Origin: Microbacteriaceae bacterium
GTDB lineage: Bacteria; Actinomycetota; Actinomycetes; Actinomycetales; Microbacteriaceae
Direction of reading: 5' to 3'
DNA: 64,000 nucleotides
Assembly (NCBI GenBank): GCA_025464975.1
Contig: JAODMT010000005.1
Location: forward strand, 1-64,000
Shown here: positions 25,871 through 36,509 of the stretch, piece after piece
Layout: each line of letters begins with the position of its first letter
Position numbering within the stretch: position 1 is the stretch's first letter
The notes under the pieces: generated by a model
Seen by the model: only the letters and a program-made list of their open reading frames with translations
Told to the model about the DNA's origin: nothing
Databases searched by the model: none
Position numbers and translations under genes: made by a program

Positions 25871-28800
25871 ATGGCGCGTTTCTCTCACCCTGTTTTTCTT
25901 GCCGTCGCGACCGTCTCAGTTGTGCTGGCTGCGACCCTCGTGAGCGCCGGGCCGGCCCTCGCCGACACGTCCCCGCCGGATGCCTCGGTGCCGCAGACGG
26001 TCGCCGCTGACTCCCTGCCGACCGCCCAAATCAACGGGGTGGCCTGGGATCAGGCGATCGTCGGCAACACCGTCTATGTCGGCGGCAACTTCACCACGGC
26101 GCGGCCCGCCGGATCGGCAAGTGGAAGCAACACGGTGTCGCGCACCTACCTGCTGTCCTACAACCTGACCACAGGTGCGCTCAGCAATTGGGCGCCGACG
26201 CTGAACGGTCAAGTGCGCGCCATCGTTGCGTCGCCGGATGGCTCGAGGTTGTACGCCGTAGGCGCATTCACCACGGTCAACGGGGCGACCCGGAACCGCA
26301 TTGTCGCCTTCGACACCGCCACCGGCGCCGTCAATTCGAGTTTCGCCGCGGACGCGAACGGCGAGGTGTTCGCCGTTGCCGCCACCAACTCGACCGTGTA
26401 CTTCGGCGGCAACTTTAGCTCCGCCAAGGGCGTCTCGCGACCGGGAAGGGCCGCCGCGGCCACTGCGGCGTCGGGCGCCACAACGTCGTGGGCTCCCGTG
26501 CTGGCGAACGGTCGCGCGTACGGGCTCGAGGTGGCGCCAGACGGCAGCAAGGTGGTCATCGCCGGCAGCTTCACCACCCTCAACGGAAGCGGCAACCCGG
26601 GCTACGGCATGGGCGCCGTCACTCCGGACACCGGCGCATCCCTTCCCTGGGCAGCGAACGCTATCGTGCGAGACGGGGGAACCGAATCTGCCGTGTACGG
26701 ATTGTCGTCGGACGGAGACAGCGTCTACGGCTCGGGTTACGTCTACCCCACCGGTGGCAATTCGGAGGGCACGTTCCGGATGTCCTGGGCTGGCGGCGAA
26801 CTGAAGTGGATCGCCGACTGCCGCGGCGACAATTACAGTGCCGCCGCTCAGGGAAACGTCGTCTACATCGCCGGCCATTCCCATCAGTGCCAGTGGGTCG
26901 GCGGCTTCCCGCAAAACGATCCATGGACTCACTACCGGGCGCTGGCTTACACCAAGGAACCATATGGAGTCGTACGCGCCGACGTGCAAAAAGGTCAGCC
27001 TGCCACTCGGCAGCTTGCCTTCTTCCCCAACATCAACACGGGAACCTTTACCGGCCAGGTTCAAGGGGCGTGGACCGTACAAGCCAACGCGCAATACGTG
27101 CTGTACGCGGGTGAATTCACCCAGATCAACGGAGTCGGCCAGCAGGGTCTCTCCCGGTTTGCGCTTCCGAGCGTGGCACCGAACAAGCGCGGCCCGCAGA
27201 TCAGCGGATCGGGCTGGCCGCTCAGCACTGCCTCCTACTCGGCCAGCACTGTGCGCCTCAGTTGGCCATCGAACCGGGACCAGGACAACGAGCAGCTGAC
27301 CTACCGCGTGTACCGGAACGGCAACCTGACCACGCCGGTCTTCACCACCGCCGGCTTGTCGCGGTTCTGGGATGAGCCGACCATCAACTGGGTCGACACC
27401 GGTCTGTCGCCGGGCACAAGTTACAGCTACCGGGTCAGCGCAACCGATGCGTATAACAACATCGCGTGGACCAACACGGTGAACCAATCCACCGCTACGA
27501 GCGGGACGTACAGCTCGTACGCACAGACCGTGACCAAGGACAGTCCGACGTTCTACTACCGGCTTGGTGAGTCGAGCGGAACCACGGTCGCGAACCTCTC
27601 CGGTCCGGTCGGCAACACGACTCAGGTGGTATCGACGACCAATACCGTGGATGCCACGGCGGGTTCCGGCGTGAGCCGCGGCGTCACCGGACCGATTGCT
27701 GGTGACCCGAACACGGCGTCCAAATTCAACGGAACGACGAGTGGGCGGGCCGTGACCTCCCCGCAGGTGTACTCCGACGACAGCATGACCGTGGAAACCT
27801 GGTTCAGGACAACCGCCGCGAGCGGCGGGATGGTCGGCTTCGGCAACTCCAGCAGCGTGACCGGGAATTCCTCGGTGTACGACCAGTCCCTGTATCTTGC
27901 CTCCGGCAAAGTGGGCTGGGCCGTTTACGATTCGGCCACCCGCGCCATCCAAAGTCCGTCAAGCTACAACGATGGCAACTGGCACCACGCGGTGGGGCGC
28001 CTCGGTCCCGACGGGATGAGCCTCTTCGTCGACGGATCGCTCGTCGCAACTCGCGCGTCCACAACCTACGCTCGCGGCTTCTACGGGTACTGGAAGATCG
28101 GCGGCGACACCAACCCGTCGGGCAACGCGAACTTCACCGGCGACCTCGACGAGGTGGCGATCTACAAGACGGTGTTGACCCCGGCGCAGGTGGTGCAGCA
28201 TTACCAGCTGCGCGGAGGGGGAGCCGCGAACGTGAGCCCGACGGCTTCCTTCACGGCCACCACCAGCGGGCTGACCGCGACAGCGAATGGTGCAGCGTCA
28301 ACCGACTCCGACGGATCGATCTCGTCCTGGAACTGGGCCTGGGGCGACGGCACCACCGGCACAGGCTCGACCGCGACGCACACGTACGCGACAGCCGGGA
28401 CATATACCGTCACCCTCACCGTTACCGACAACGGCGGCGCAACCGGAACGGCAAGCAAGCCCGTGACTGTCGCAGCCGGTAACCAGGCGCCGACGGCATC
28501 GTTCACCACCTCGGTCAATGCCCTCACCGCGAGCGTCAACGGGTCTGCCTCGAGCGACCCGGATGGGTCCATATCCTCGTGGTCGTGGAGCTTCGGCGAC
28601 AGCAGCGCCGGAACCGGCTCGACCAGTTCCCACACCTACGCCGCCGCGGGAACGTACACGATTACCCTCACGGTCACCGATAACGGCGGCGCCACGGCGA
28701 CGACGACCCGCACGGTAACGGTCGCCTCTGCCGGTGGCACAACGACGCTCGCGCGGGACGCCTTCGAGCGGACTTCAGCCTCAGGCTGGGGCGCTGCGGA

Positions 28801-29365
28801 GGTCGGGGGAACGTGGTCGGCGGCCGGCACGAGCTACGTGGCGAACTCCGGCTCCGCGGCCGCAGTCCACTCCGCCGCTGGAACAACACGGCGGTCGCTG
28901 CTCAGTGGCGTATCGACCCCATCGTCCGACATCACGGTTCAGGTGGCTCTGGACAAGGCGTCCACCGGCGGTGGCGTGTCGGTGGGGGCGGTAGGTCGTC
29001 AGGTTGGCGTGGACTTCTACCAGGCCCGCATCCGTTTCCTAGCGGACGGAACGGTTGGCCTGCAGCTGCTGTCTGGCTCCTCCACGGTTCTGGCGAACAC
29101 GACGGTTGCCGGCCTCACATACGCGCCAGGGTCCACGCTCGTGCTTCGGGCGCAGGTCTCCGGCACAAATCCAACCACGATCAGGGGCAAGGTCTGGGAC
29201 ATGGGGAGCGCCGAACCTGCCGCCTGGCAGCTCACGGCAACCGACTCGACTGCCGCTCTTCAGACAGCCGGGTCGATCGGGCTCGAAAGTTACCTGTCCA
29301 GTTCGGCCACCAATGCTCCGCTAATGGTGCGTTACGACAACTTCTCGGCATCCTCGGTCGGCTGA
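25871..29365 (+). CDS. Large secreted propeller/FnIII/LamG/PKD protein (smaller paralogue)
   Basis: A 1164-residue exported protein with a Sec signal peptide ending near ALADTS. In order: a repeat-rich propeller-like region (about 45-435, with recurring VYVGGNFTTA, RLYAVGAFTTVNG and VVIAGSFTTLNG), a fibronectin III-like domain (about 440-545), a LamG/concanavalin-like domain (about 550-778, SKFNGT to DLDEVAIYKT), two PKD domains (about 790-870 and 873-953, with the phrase PTASFT and GDG/GDS turns), and an unnamed C-terminal module (about 958-1164, opening DAFERTSASGWG). No LPXTG or membrane anchor is seen, so it is probably released or bound to the glycan. Sits inside the EPS cluster beside its larger paralogue. 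Confidence 0.85.
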   Translation: MARFSHPVFLAVATVSVVLAATLVSAGPALADTSPPDASVPQTVAADSLPTAQINGVAWDQAIVGNTVYVGGNFTTARPAGSASGSNTVSRTYLLSYNLTTGALSNWAPTLNGQVRAIVASPDGSRLYAVGAFTTVNGATRNRIVAFDTATGAVNSSFAADANGEVFAVAATNSTVYFGGNFSSAKGVSRPGRAAAATAASGATTSWAPVLANGRAYGLEVAPDGSKVVIAGSFTTLNGSGNPGYGMGAVTPDTGASLPWAANAIVRDGGTESAVYGLSSDGDSVYGSGYVYPTGGNSEGTFRMSWAGGELKWIADCRGDNYSAAAQGNVVYIAGHSHQCQWVGGFPQNDPWTHYRALAYTKEPYGVVRADVQKGQPATRQLAFFPNINTGTFTGQVQGAWTVQANAQYVLYAGEFTQINGVGQQGLSRFALPSVAPNKRGPQISGSGWPLSTASYSASTVRLSWPSNRDQDNEQLTYRVYRNGNLTTPVFTTAGLSRFWDEPTINWVDTGLSPGTSYSYRVSATDAYNNIAWTNTVNQSTATSGTYSSYAQTVTKDSPTFYYRLGESSGTTVANLSGPVGNTTQVVSTTNTVDATAGSGVSRGVTGPIAGDPNTASKFNGTTSGRAVTSPQVYSDDSMTVETWFRTTAASGGMVGFGNSSSVTGNSSVYDQSLYLASGKVGWAVYDSATRAIQSPSSYNDGNWHHAVGRLGPDGMSLFVDGSLVATRASTTYARGFYGYWKIGGDTNPSGNANFTGDLDEVAIYKTVLTPAQVVQHYQLRGGGAANVSPTASFTATTSGLTATANGAASTDSDGSISSWNWAWGDGTTGTGSTATHTYATAGTYTVTLTVTDNGGATGTASKPVTVAAGNQAPTASFTTSVNALTASVNGSASSDPDGSISSWSWSFGDSSAGTGSTSSHTYAAAGTYTITLTVTDNGGATATTTRTVTVASAGGTTTLARDAFERTSASGWGAAEVGGTWSAAGTSYVANSGSAAAVHSAAGTTRRSLLSGVSTPSSDITVQVALDKASTGGGVSVGAVGRQVGVDFYQARIRFLADGTVGLQLLSGSSTVLANTTVAGLTYAPGSTLVLRAQVSGTNPTTIRGKVWDMGSAEPAAWQLTATDSTAALQTAGSIGLESYLSSSATNAPLMVRYDNFSASSVG

Positions 29366-29590
29366 GTCCACGTCTTCCGTCGGCTGAGTCCGCGTCGAGC
29401 GGCGCGCTCACGCTGTAGGACAAGCACCGCCGACGCGGTGATTCCCTGGGCGTGTGCCCCCAGTATGGGGAACGCGTTGCCCCAGTTCGGGGGGTATTTG
29501 TATTGATCCCTATGGTTCAGGTGGATTCTTCCTTATGCTGCTGCTACTCGGCGATACCCGAAATCGCCGGATAACCCGATCGAGGACACC
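29366..29590 (+). promoter_or_regulatory. Gap between the paralogues with two CCCC/GGGG dyads
   Basis: CCCC-AGTAT-GGGG (29458-29470) is followed 22 bases on by CCCC-AGTTC-GGGG (29480-29492). The regular two-turn spacing and shared AGT centre suggest a tandem regulator site upstream of the larger paralogue at 29591. A direct repeat GTCGGCTGAGTCC also lies at the end of the preceding gene. Confidence 0.4.
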
Positions 29591-32500
29591 GTGGGTCTAC
29601 CCAGCCCTGTGTCGCAGCGACGCCGCTCCCCGGTGGCAGTCGTCACGACAGTTGCAATAATCTTCTCCTTTTTCGCCTTCAGCCAGCCGGCCGCGGCCGA
29701 CACAGTTCCGCCCGTCGCGACGGATCCGGCAACCGTGTCAAGCGATGCGCTTGCCACACCCCAGATCAATGGGGTGGTGTGGGATCAGAAGATTGTCGGC
29801 AACACCGTGTACGCGGCGGGCGACTTCACCAGGGCGCGGCCAGCCGGGTCCGCTCCCGGAGTCAACGAGGTCGTGAGAAGTTACCTCCTGTCCTACGACG
29901 TGACGACCGGCGCGCTCTTGCCATGGGCACCGGCGCTCAACGCGCAAGTGCGCAAGCTCGCCGTCTCGCCTGACGGCACCCGTCTCTACGCCGTAGGTGA
30001 CTTCACCACCGTCAACGGTGTCGCGAAGGGGCGCATCGCCGCCTTCGACGTTCCAAGCGGCGCGCTGAATTCCGCTTTCACCGCTACCGCGAACAACCGG
30101 ATCTATGCCGTCGCTGCCACAGCGAGCACGGTCTACATCGGTGGCGCGTTCTCCTCCGTAAAGGGCGTCACTCGGGTCGGAGCGGCCGCGGTGTCGGCCA
30201 GCAACGGGACCCCGACAGCCTGGTCCCCGACGCTCACGGGTGGCCGCGCCTACGCGATGATCGTCTCGCCCGACCAGTCCAAGGTCGTCATTGGTGGGGA
30301 CTTCACCAGCATGAACGGATCGAACAACCCGGGCTACGGGCTAGGGGCGGTCGACTCCACTACCGGTGCATCCCTGCCATGGGCCGCCAACAATCTGATC
30401 CGCAATGCCGGTGTCAATGCGGCGATCTTCAGTCTCGCTTCCGACTCCGACAGCGTCTATGGCACCGGCTACGTGTTCGGAGACGGTGGAAACCTCGAGG
30501 GCACTTTCCGCGCCGGCTGGTCCGACGGGAACATCAACTGGGTGCAGGACTGCCACGGTGACGAGTACTCGGTAGCGGTCACGGGTGACGCGGTCTACAT
30601 TGCCGGGCACCCGCATTACTGCGGAAACGTCGGGGGCTTCCCGCAGACCGACCCGTGGACATTTCACCGGGCGCTGGCCTTCTCCAAGGCCGCCACCGGT
30701 ACCCTCACGGCCGATCCGAACGGCTATTACAACTTCGCCGGCACACCGGCGCCATCCCAACTGAACTGGTTCCCAGACATCAATCTCGGATCGTTCACCG
30801 GGCAATACCAGGGTCCGTGGAGCGTCGCCGCGAATTCGAATTACGTCGTCTACGGCGGAGAGTTCACCACCGTCAACAACAAGGCGCAACAGGGTCTCGT
30901 GCGGTTCGCCTCCAAAGCCATCGCCCCCAATCTCGACGGCCCGCGCCTGACCGGTGACAATCTGAAGCCGACTCTGCAGTCGGCCAGTCCGACGACCATG
31001 ACTGTCAGCTGGCCAGCGGACTGGGACCGCGACAACGAGTCGCTCAGCTACCAGGTCATCCGCGATGGCAAGACGTCGACTCCGGTTTACACCACCACTC
31101 GGAACTCGCGATTCTGGGATCAGCCAACCATTTCCTGGGTCGACACCGGCCTGAATCCGGGCCAGACCTACAGCTACCGCATCCGCGCCATTGACCCTCT
31201 GGGGAACAGCGGCTGGGGAACCACAGTGTCCGCAACCGTCGCGATAACGGGCACACAGAGCGACTACGCCAAGGCCGTCATCGCCGCTCAACCGACCGAC
31301 TTCTGGCGACTCGGAGACTCCGCGGGCCCGACCGCGACCGATTCCGTGGGACGCTACGACGCCGCGGCCGGAACCGGCGTGACCTTTGGCCAGCCGGGGG
31401 CAATCATCGGTGACCCCAACACCGCGGCCAGCTTCGACGGGACCGGTAATGGCCTCGTGGCATCCAGCGGCAAGGTGTGGGGCGACAACACGTTCTCAGT
31501 GGAGACGTGGGTCAACACGACGTCCTCAAGCGGGGGCAAGATCGTCGGCTTTGGTGCGCAGAACACGGGCAATTCGAGCAGCTACGACCGACACATCTAC
31601 ATGAACGCGGCCGGGAATCTCATGTTCGGGGTGTACCCGGGCTCGCCGAAGGTCGTGCAGTCGTCGAAGAAATACAACGACGGCCAATGGCACCACATTG
31701 TCGCTTCGCTCGGTGCCAGCGGGATGAGGCTCTATGTGGACGGCAAACGGGTCGGCTACAACCCGGACGTAACGACGGCGCAAGGCTATTGGGGATACTG
31801 GCGGATCGGCGGGGACAACTCCTGGGACGGCAGTCCGTACCTCAGCGGATCCATCGACGACACCGCGGTCTACCCCACCGAGCTAACGCAGCAGCAGATT
31901 CTCGACCACTACTCCTTGTCCGGACGCACCGTCAACGTGCCGGTAGCGCCGACGGACAGCTACGGCGCCGCGGTGTACGCGAGTGACCCGCTCTTGTATT
32001 ACCGACTTGGCGAGGCGAACGGCAGCACGGCTGTCGATTCGGGGAACCAGGACAACCCGGGCAGCTACGCCGGCTCCTACAGCCTTGGATCCGCCGGGGC
32101 CGTTAAAGGGACGGCCGACACCGCCGCACAATTTGACTCGGGATCGGTCGCCAGCAATTCCTCGTTCAACGGACCGACAACATACTCGACCGAGATCTGG
32201 TTCAAGACGACCACGACCCGAGGTGGAAAGCTCACCGGGTTCGGCAGCTCGAGTTCGGGCCTTTCCAACAGCTACGACCGACACGTCTATATGCAAGACG
32301 ACGGCAAGCTGGTCTTCGGCGCCTGGACGGGCCAGACCAACACCGTCACCTCGCCGTCGTCCTACAACGACGGCACGTGGCACATGGCGGTTGCGACCCA
32401 GTCATCGGCTGGGATGAAACTCTACGTCGATGGCACCCTCGTGGGAACGAACCCGCAGACCGGCGCGCAAGACTACGTCGGATACTGGCGAGCCGGCGGC

Positions 32501-35182
32501 GACAACACCTGGGGTTCGAGTGACGCGTATTTCGCCGGGACCCTGGATGAGTTCGCGGTGTATCAGACGGCGCTGAGCCAGTCGACCATTGCGCAACAGT
32601 TCGCGTTGGGGGCGCCCGAACCACAAAATGTGGCGCCGACCGCCGCCTTCACCAGCAGCGTTGCAGGCAGGACCGTGACTCTGGATGCGACCGCCTCGAG
32701 CGACGGCGATGGGACCATCGCGAGCTACGCCTGGAACTTCGGCGACGGGTCTCCGGTCGTGACGAGTTCCAGCGCCACAGGCAGCCACACCTATTCCGCC
32801 GCCGGCACCTACCAGGTGACGCTGACCGTCATCGACAATGACGGGGCAACCGACAGCGTCAGCCACGACGTTCAGATCACCCAGTCGAACACGCCTCCGG
32901 TGGCGATCTTCACCGAGTTGTCCACCGACCTGACGGTCACGTTCGACGGAACCGGCTCATCAGACCCAGACGGCAGCATCGCCTCCTACGCCTGGGCCTT
33001 CGGCGACGGAGGGGTCGGCACCGGTTCATCCAAGGCACACGACTACGCCGCCGCGGGCACCTACGTGGTGACCCTGACGGTCACCGACAACGACGGGGCA
33101 TCGACAGCGGTCAGCCACAATGTCACGGTGACAGCGGCGAACCAGGCGCCAACGGCGAGCTTTACCAGCAGCACCAGCGACCTCGGTGCGTCGTTCAACG
33201 GGACGGCCTCCACCGATCCGGACGGCTCCATCGCCGGTTACGACTGGGACTTCGGAGACGGATCGGCGCACGCGACGGTGGTCAGTCCGTCCCACACCTA
33301 TGCCGCTGCCGGTGCCTATTCGGTGACGCTCGTCGTCACAGACGACCGAGGCTCGAGTGCGTCGGTGACCCACACGGTCAACGTCGTCAAGCCAAACGGA
33401 GCGCCCACGGCATCGTTCACCGCCTCGACCTCCAGCCTCACGGTCGCGGTGAACGGCTCCGCCTCGACCGATGACGGGACGATCAGCGGATACGCCTGGA
33501 ACTTCGGCGACGGATCATCCGGGGTCGGCGTCACCGCCTCGCACACCTACGCCGCTGCCGGCGACTACACCGTGACCCTGACGGTGACCGACAACGGGGG
33601 GCTCACGGCGACCGCCAGCAAGCCGGTAACCGTGTCGGCCAGCTCGACGCTCGCGGAGGATCAGTTCGAACGGACGACAGCCTCCGGCTGGGGCACGGCC
33701 GGAACCGGCGGACAGTGGACCTCCTCCAGCACCGCAAATTCGAGTGTCGGTGCCGGCACCGGGGCCCTATCCCTAACCGCAGGAGCGACGCGGAAGGTGA
33801 CTCTGAACGGGGTCTCAACCACCGATGCGGACATCAGCACCGACATCTCCTTCGATAAGCCCATGACCGGAGGCGGCGCCTACGCCGGCATCATCGCCAG
33901 ACAGACGGCCAGTGACTACTACCAGTCACGCATTCGATTCCTGGCCAACGGAACTCTCGCCGCGCAGATTCTGCAGGGCGGTTCGACGGTGCTCGGAAAC
34001 GCGACCGTGCCTGGGACCTACACGCCGGGAACGTCGCTGACCCTCCGCACGCAGATCAGCGGGGCTTCACCCACCACGGTTCGGGCGAAAGTCTGGCCGA
34101 CCGGCACCGCAGAGCCGGCGGCCTGGGCCGTGACCGCAACGTCAAGTGCGGCCGGGCTACAAGTCGCGGGATCGATCGGCGTCGTGAGCTACGCGTCCAC
34201 CTCGATCACCAACGCTCCTCTGTTGGCAAAATACGACAACTACCTCGCTAGCTCTGGCGGAGCAGTCGTGCCGCCGCCGCCCCCGCCCCAGAACGTCCCC
34301 CCGACTGCCGCGTTCACCAGCTCGGTGAGCGGACTCGCCGCGACGGTCGACGCCAGCACGTCGACCGATTCAGACGGAACCATCGTCGGATACTCGTGGA
34401 ACTTCGGCGACGGATCCACCGGAACCGGCGTCACCGCCTCCCATAGCTACGCTGCCGCGGGAAGCTACACAGTGACCCTGACGGTAACCGACAACAGTGC
34501 CGCGACGGCAACGAAAACGGGATCGGTCAGCGTGACCGCTCCGCCGCCGGGCGACCCCAACCTGCTCGCAAACGACGATTTCGAGCGCACGACGACCGCC
34601 GGATGGGGCAGCGCCACGGTCGGCGGCCCGTGGACATCAACAACCAACGCCAGCTCCTTTGTCAACACCGGTTCCGGAGCCTTCGTCCATTCCGCTGGTG
34701 CCACGCGTCGCGCCCTGCTCAACGGCGTTAGTGTGCGCGATGTCGAGTTGCAGGTACAGGTGGCGAGTGACAAACCCGTGCTGGCCGGCCAGATTGTGGC
34801 GGGACTCGTCTCGCGGCAGGTCGGCACGGACTTCTATCAGGGACGCGTCCGGCTCTTGCCGACTGGCGTCGTCGCCCTGCAACTCGTCCACGGCTCCGGC
34901 ACGATCCTGGCGGATGTCACCATTGCCGGTCTGACCTATAGCCCCGGAGACCAACTGATGCTCAAGGTCCGCGTCACGGGAGCGTCGCCCACCACCATCC
35001 AAGCCAGGATATGGCGTGCCGGCACCCCTGAGCCGACAACGTGGCAGGCCAGCGCTACAGACTCGACGGCCGCCCTGCAGGCGCCCGGCACGGTGGGAGT
35101 GGAAAGTTACGTCTCTACGTCGGCCACGAACACTCCCGTGACCCTCCGCTACGACACCTTCTCGGCACGATCTGCACAGTAA
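29591..35182 (+). CDS. Giant secreted propeller/FnIII/LamG/PKD protein (larger paralogue)
   Basis: An 1863-residue paralogue of the previous protein with a Sec signal peptide ending near PAAADT. In order: propeller-like repeats (about 45-445), FnIII-like (about 449-552), two LamG domains (about 558-778 and 791-1006), four PKD domains (about 1013-1350), the DxFERT module (about 1353-1555), a PPPPPP linker near 1560, a fifth PKD (about 1567-1650), and a second DxFERT module (about 1657-1863). GTG 29591 follows GAGG by about five bases. No sortase signal is visible. LamG and PKD domains commonly bind glycans or proteins outside the cell; catalysis is not evident. Confidence 0.87.
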   Translation: MGLPSPVSQRRRSPVAVVTTVAIIFSFFAFSQPAAADTVPPVATDPATVSSDALATPQINGVVWDQKIVGNTVYAAGDFTRARPAGSAPGVNEVVRSYLLSYDVTTGALLPWAPALNAQVRKLAVSPDGTRLYAVGDFTTVNGVAKGRIAAFDVPSGALNSAFTATANNRIYAVAATASTVYIGGAFSSVKGVTRVGAAAVSASNGTPTAWSPTLTGGRAYAMIVSPDQSKVVIGGDFTSMNGSNNPGYGLGAVDSTTGASLPWAANNLIRNAGVNAAIFSLASDSDSVYGTGYVFGDGGNLEGTFRAGWSDGNINWVQDCHGDEYSVAVTGDAVYIAGHPHYCGNVGGFPQTDPWTFHRALAFSKAATGTLTADPNGYYNFAGTPAPSQLNWFPDINLGSFTGQYQGPWSVAANSNYVVYGGEFTTVNNKAQQGLVRFASKAIAPNLDGPRLTGDNLKPTLQSASPTTMTVSWPADWDRDNESLSYQVIRDGKTSTPVYTTTRNSRFWDQPTISWVDTGLNPGQTYSYRIRAIDPLGNSGWGTTVSATVAITGTQSDYAKAVIAAQPTDFWRLGDSAGPTATDSVGRYDAAAGTGVTFGQPGAIIGDPNTAASFDGTGNGLVASSGKVWGDNTFSVETWVNTTSSSGGKIVGFGAQNTGNSSSYDRHIYMNAAGNLMFGVYPGSPKVVQSSKKYNDGQWHHIVASLGASGMRLYVDGKRVGYNPDVTTAQGYWGYWRIGGDNSWDGSPYLSGSIDDTAVYPTELTQQQILDHYSLSGRTVNVPVAPTDSYGAAVYASDPLLYYRLGEANGSTAVDSGNQDNPGSYAGSYSLGSAGAVKGTADTAAQFDSGSVASNSSFNGPTTYSTEIWFKTTTTRGGKLTGFGSSSSGLSNSYDRHVYMQDDGKLVFGAWTGQTNTVTSPSSYNDGTWHMAVATQSSAGMKLYVDGTLVGTNPQTGAQDYVGYWRAGGDNTWGSSDAYFAGTLDEFAVYQTALSQSTIAQQFALGAPEPQNVAPTAAFTSSVAGRTVTLDATASSDGDGTIASYAWNFGDGSPVVTSSSATGSHTYSAAGTYQVTLTVIDNDGATDSVSHDVQITQSNTPPVAIFTELSTDLTVTFDGTGSSDPDGSIASYAWAFGDGGVGTGSSKAHDYAAAGTYVVTLTVTDNDGASTAVSHNVTVTAANQAPTASFTSSTSDLGASFNGTASTDPDGSIAGYDWDFGDGSAHATVVSPSHTYAAAGAYSVTLVVTDDRGSSASVTHTVNVVKPNGAPTASFTASTSSLTVAVNGSASTDDGTISGYAWNFGDGSSGVGVTASHTYAAAGDYTVTLTVTDNGGLTATASKPVTVSASSTLAEDQFERTTASGWGTAGTGGQWTSSSTANSSVGAGTGALSLTAGATRKVTLNGVSTTDADISTDISFDKPMTGGGAYAGIIARQTASDYYQSRIRFLANGTLAAQILQGGSTVLGNATVPGTYTPGTSLTLRTQISGASPTTVRAKVWPTGTAEPAAWAVTATSSAAGLQVAGSIGVVSYASTSITNAPLLAKYDNYLASSGGAVVPPPPPPQNVPPTAAFTSSVSGLAATVDASTSTDSDGTIVGYSWNFGDGSTGTGVTASHSYAAAGSYTVTLTVTDNSAATATKTGSVSVTAPPPGDPNLLANDDFERTTTAGWGSATVGGPWTSTTNASSFVNTGSGAFVHSAGATRRALLNGVSVRDVELQVQVASDKPVLAGQIVAGLVSRQVGTDFYQGRVRLLPTGVVALQLVHGSGTILADVTIAGLTYSPGDQLMLKVRVTGASPTTIQARIWRAGTPEPTTWQASATDSTAALQAPGTVGVESYVSTSATNTPVTLRYDTFSARSAQ

Positions 35183-35267
35183 GCAGTCAGCACAGTACTC
35201 TGAGCGCAGCACGAGTCAGACAAGGCACCACGAAGACGATTCTCGGGCGACGAGTGGGGAGGTGCCG

Positions 35268-36482
35268 GTGAAACGGGACGCTCTCGGCGCCATCGGCGCC
35301 CAAGCCACGCAGGCTCTCGCCAGTTTCGTGATCCAAGTACTGGTCGCCAAGAGCCTCGGCCTCGACGGGCTGGGCACTTTCTCGATCCTGTACGGGGTGA
35401 TCGTGCTGGTCACCGCGCTCCTCACCGGCTTCGTCGGCGACTCCCTCGTGGTTCTTGACCGTCGAGAGCGGTCGATCCGATCCGCGTTGGAGCAGTACGC
35501 ACTTGGGCTCTCGGTCCTCGCCGCGGTGGCCTGCTCCGCCGTGGCGTTTCTCTCCGGTTTGGTGACTCTGGCGCAGGCGCTCCTGTTCGGGCTTGCCCTC
35601 GTGCTGTTCGTGCTCGAAGAGATGATGCGCAGGCTCCTGATGGCCAACCTCGGATTCTGGCGCGTCGCCGCAATCGACTTCACGGCATTCATCGGGATGA
35701 TCTGCGTGGTCGCTCTTTCCGTCGTGTTCGACGACCTGACACTGGGGCGGTTCCTGCTGGCAATCTCGGTGGGCCAAGTGGTCGCAATCGCATTCGGCGT
35801 TGTTTTCCTACCGTCCGAGGAACGGTTCGCCGTCGCATTCACGACCGGGGGTCATCGGGCGGTCGCCGCCTACGGTTCGTGGCGGGCGAGCCAGCAGTTG
35901 CTCCGACCGGCGCTGTTGACCGCGGTTCGGACCCTCGTCACGATATTTCTGGGCCTTGCCGCCACGGGACTCCTGGAAGCCGGGCGCGTGTACGTGGCGC
36001 CAGCAATGCTCGTGGTGTCGGGATTCACCTCGTTCCTGTTTGTCAGTTTCGCCAAGAACAAGAACGCGAGAGTCAGTGTTCAGCTGCCAAAGGCCGACAA
36101 GGCCGTCTGGGCGCTGTTCGGCATCACCGTGGTCCTCGGCGCGATGATGGTCCTTGCGCTGCCGATCGTTGGCCGAGTGCTGTTCGGCACGGCGCCCCAA
36201 CTCAACGCCGTTCTGGGTTGGCTGGCCTATACCGCTTCGGTATCTGCCGTAACTCCGTACGGTGCACTTGCCGCCGTCGGCAACAAGCAAGCCTTCGTGT
36301 TCGGCATTCGCTTGACCGAGACCCTCGTCTCGGTGCTTGCAGTCCTCGCGATGATGGCTCTCGGCGCGGACCCCGGCCTTGTCCCCATCGTGCTGGCGGT
36401 GAGTTCCACGCTCGGCGGTCTGGCCATCCGCACCTTCATCCTTTCCCCGTTGGCCCGCGGCGAGCGGGGCCCCGCCGACTGA
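35268..36482 (+). CDS. Polysaccharide flippase (Wzx/MATE-like)
   Basis: A 404-residue membrane protein with about twelve hydrophobic helices, the shape of polysaccharide-export flippases. The opening KRDALGAIGAQATQALASFVIQ and VAKSLGLDGLGTFSILYG is the usual first helix pair. It would move lipid-linked EPS repeat units to the outer face. GTG 35268 is chosen because GGGGAGG stands five bases upstream; GTG 35262 would overlap that site. It is the only flippase candidate in the cluster. Confidence 0.8.
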   Translation: MKRDALGAIGAQATQALASFVIQVLVAKSLGLDGLGTFSILYGVIVLVTALLTGFVGDSLVVLDRRERSIRSALEQYALGLSVLAAVACSAVAFLSGLVTLAQALLFGLALVLFVLEEMMRRLLMANLGFWRVAAIDFTAFIGMICVVALSVVFDDLTLGRFLLAISVGQVVAIAFGVVFLPSEERFAVAFTTGGHRAVAAYGSWRASQQLLRPALLTAVRTLVTIFLGLAATGLLEAGRVYVAPAMLVVSGFTSFLFVSFAKNKNARVSVQLPKADKAVWALFGITVVLGAMMVLALPIVGRVLFGTAPQLNAVLGWLAYTASVSAVTPYGALAAVGNKQAFVFGIRLTETLVSVLAVLAMMALGADPGLVPIVLAVSSTLGGLAIRTFILSPLARGERGPAD

Positions 36483-36509
36483 ATCGCGGCAGACCCCGGT
36501 CGGCGTGGC

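Noticed and set aside
25916-27952. 678-codon antisense frame in the smaller secreted paralogue
   Set aside because: It lies entirely opposite a gene with clear domains, has Arg/Gly/Val-rich content without domains, and similar shadows occur opposite other GC-rich genes here.
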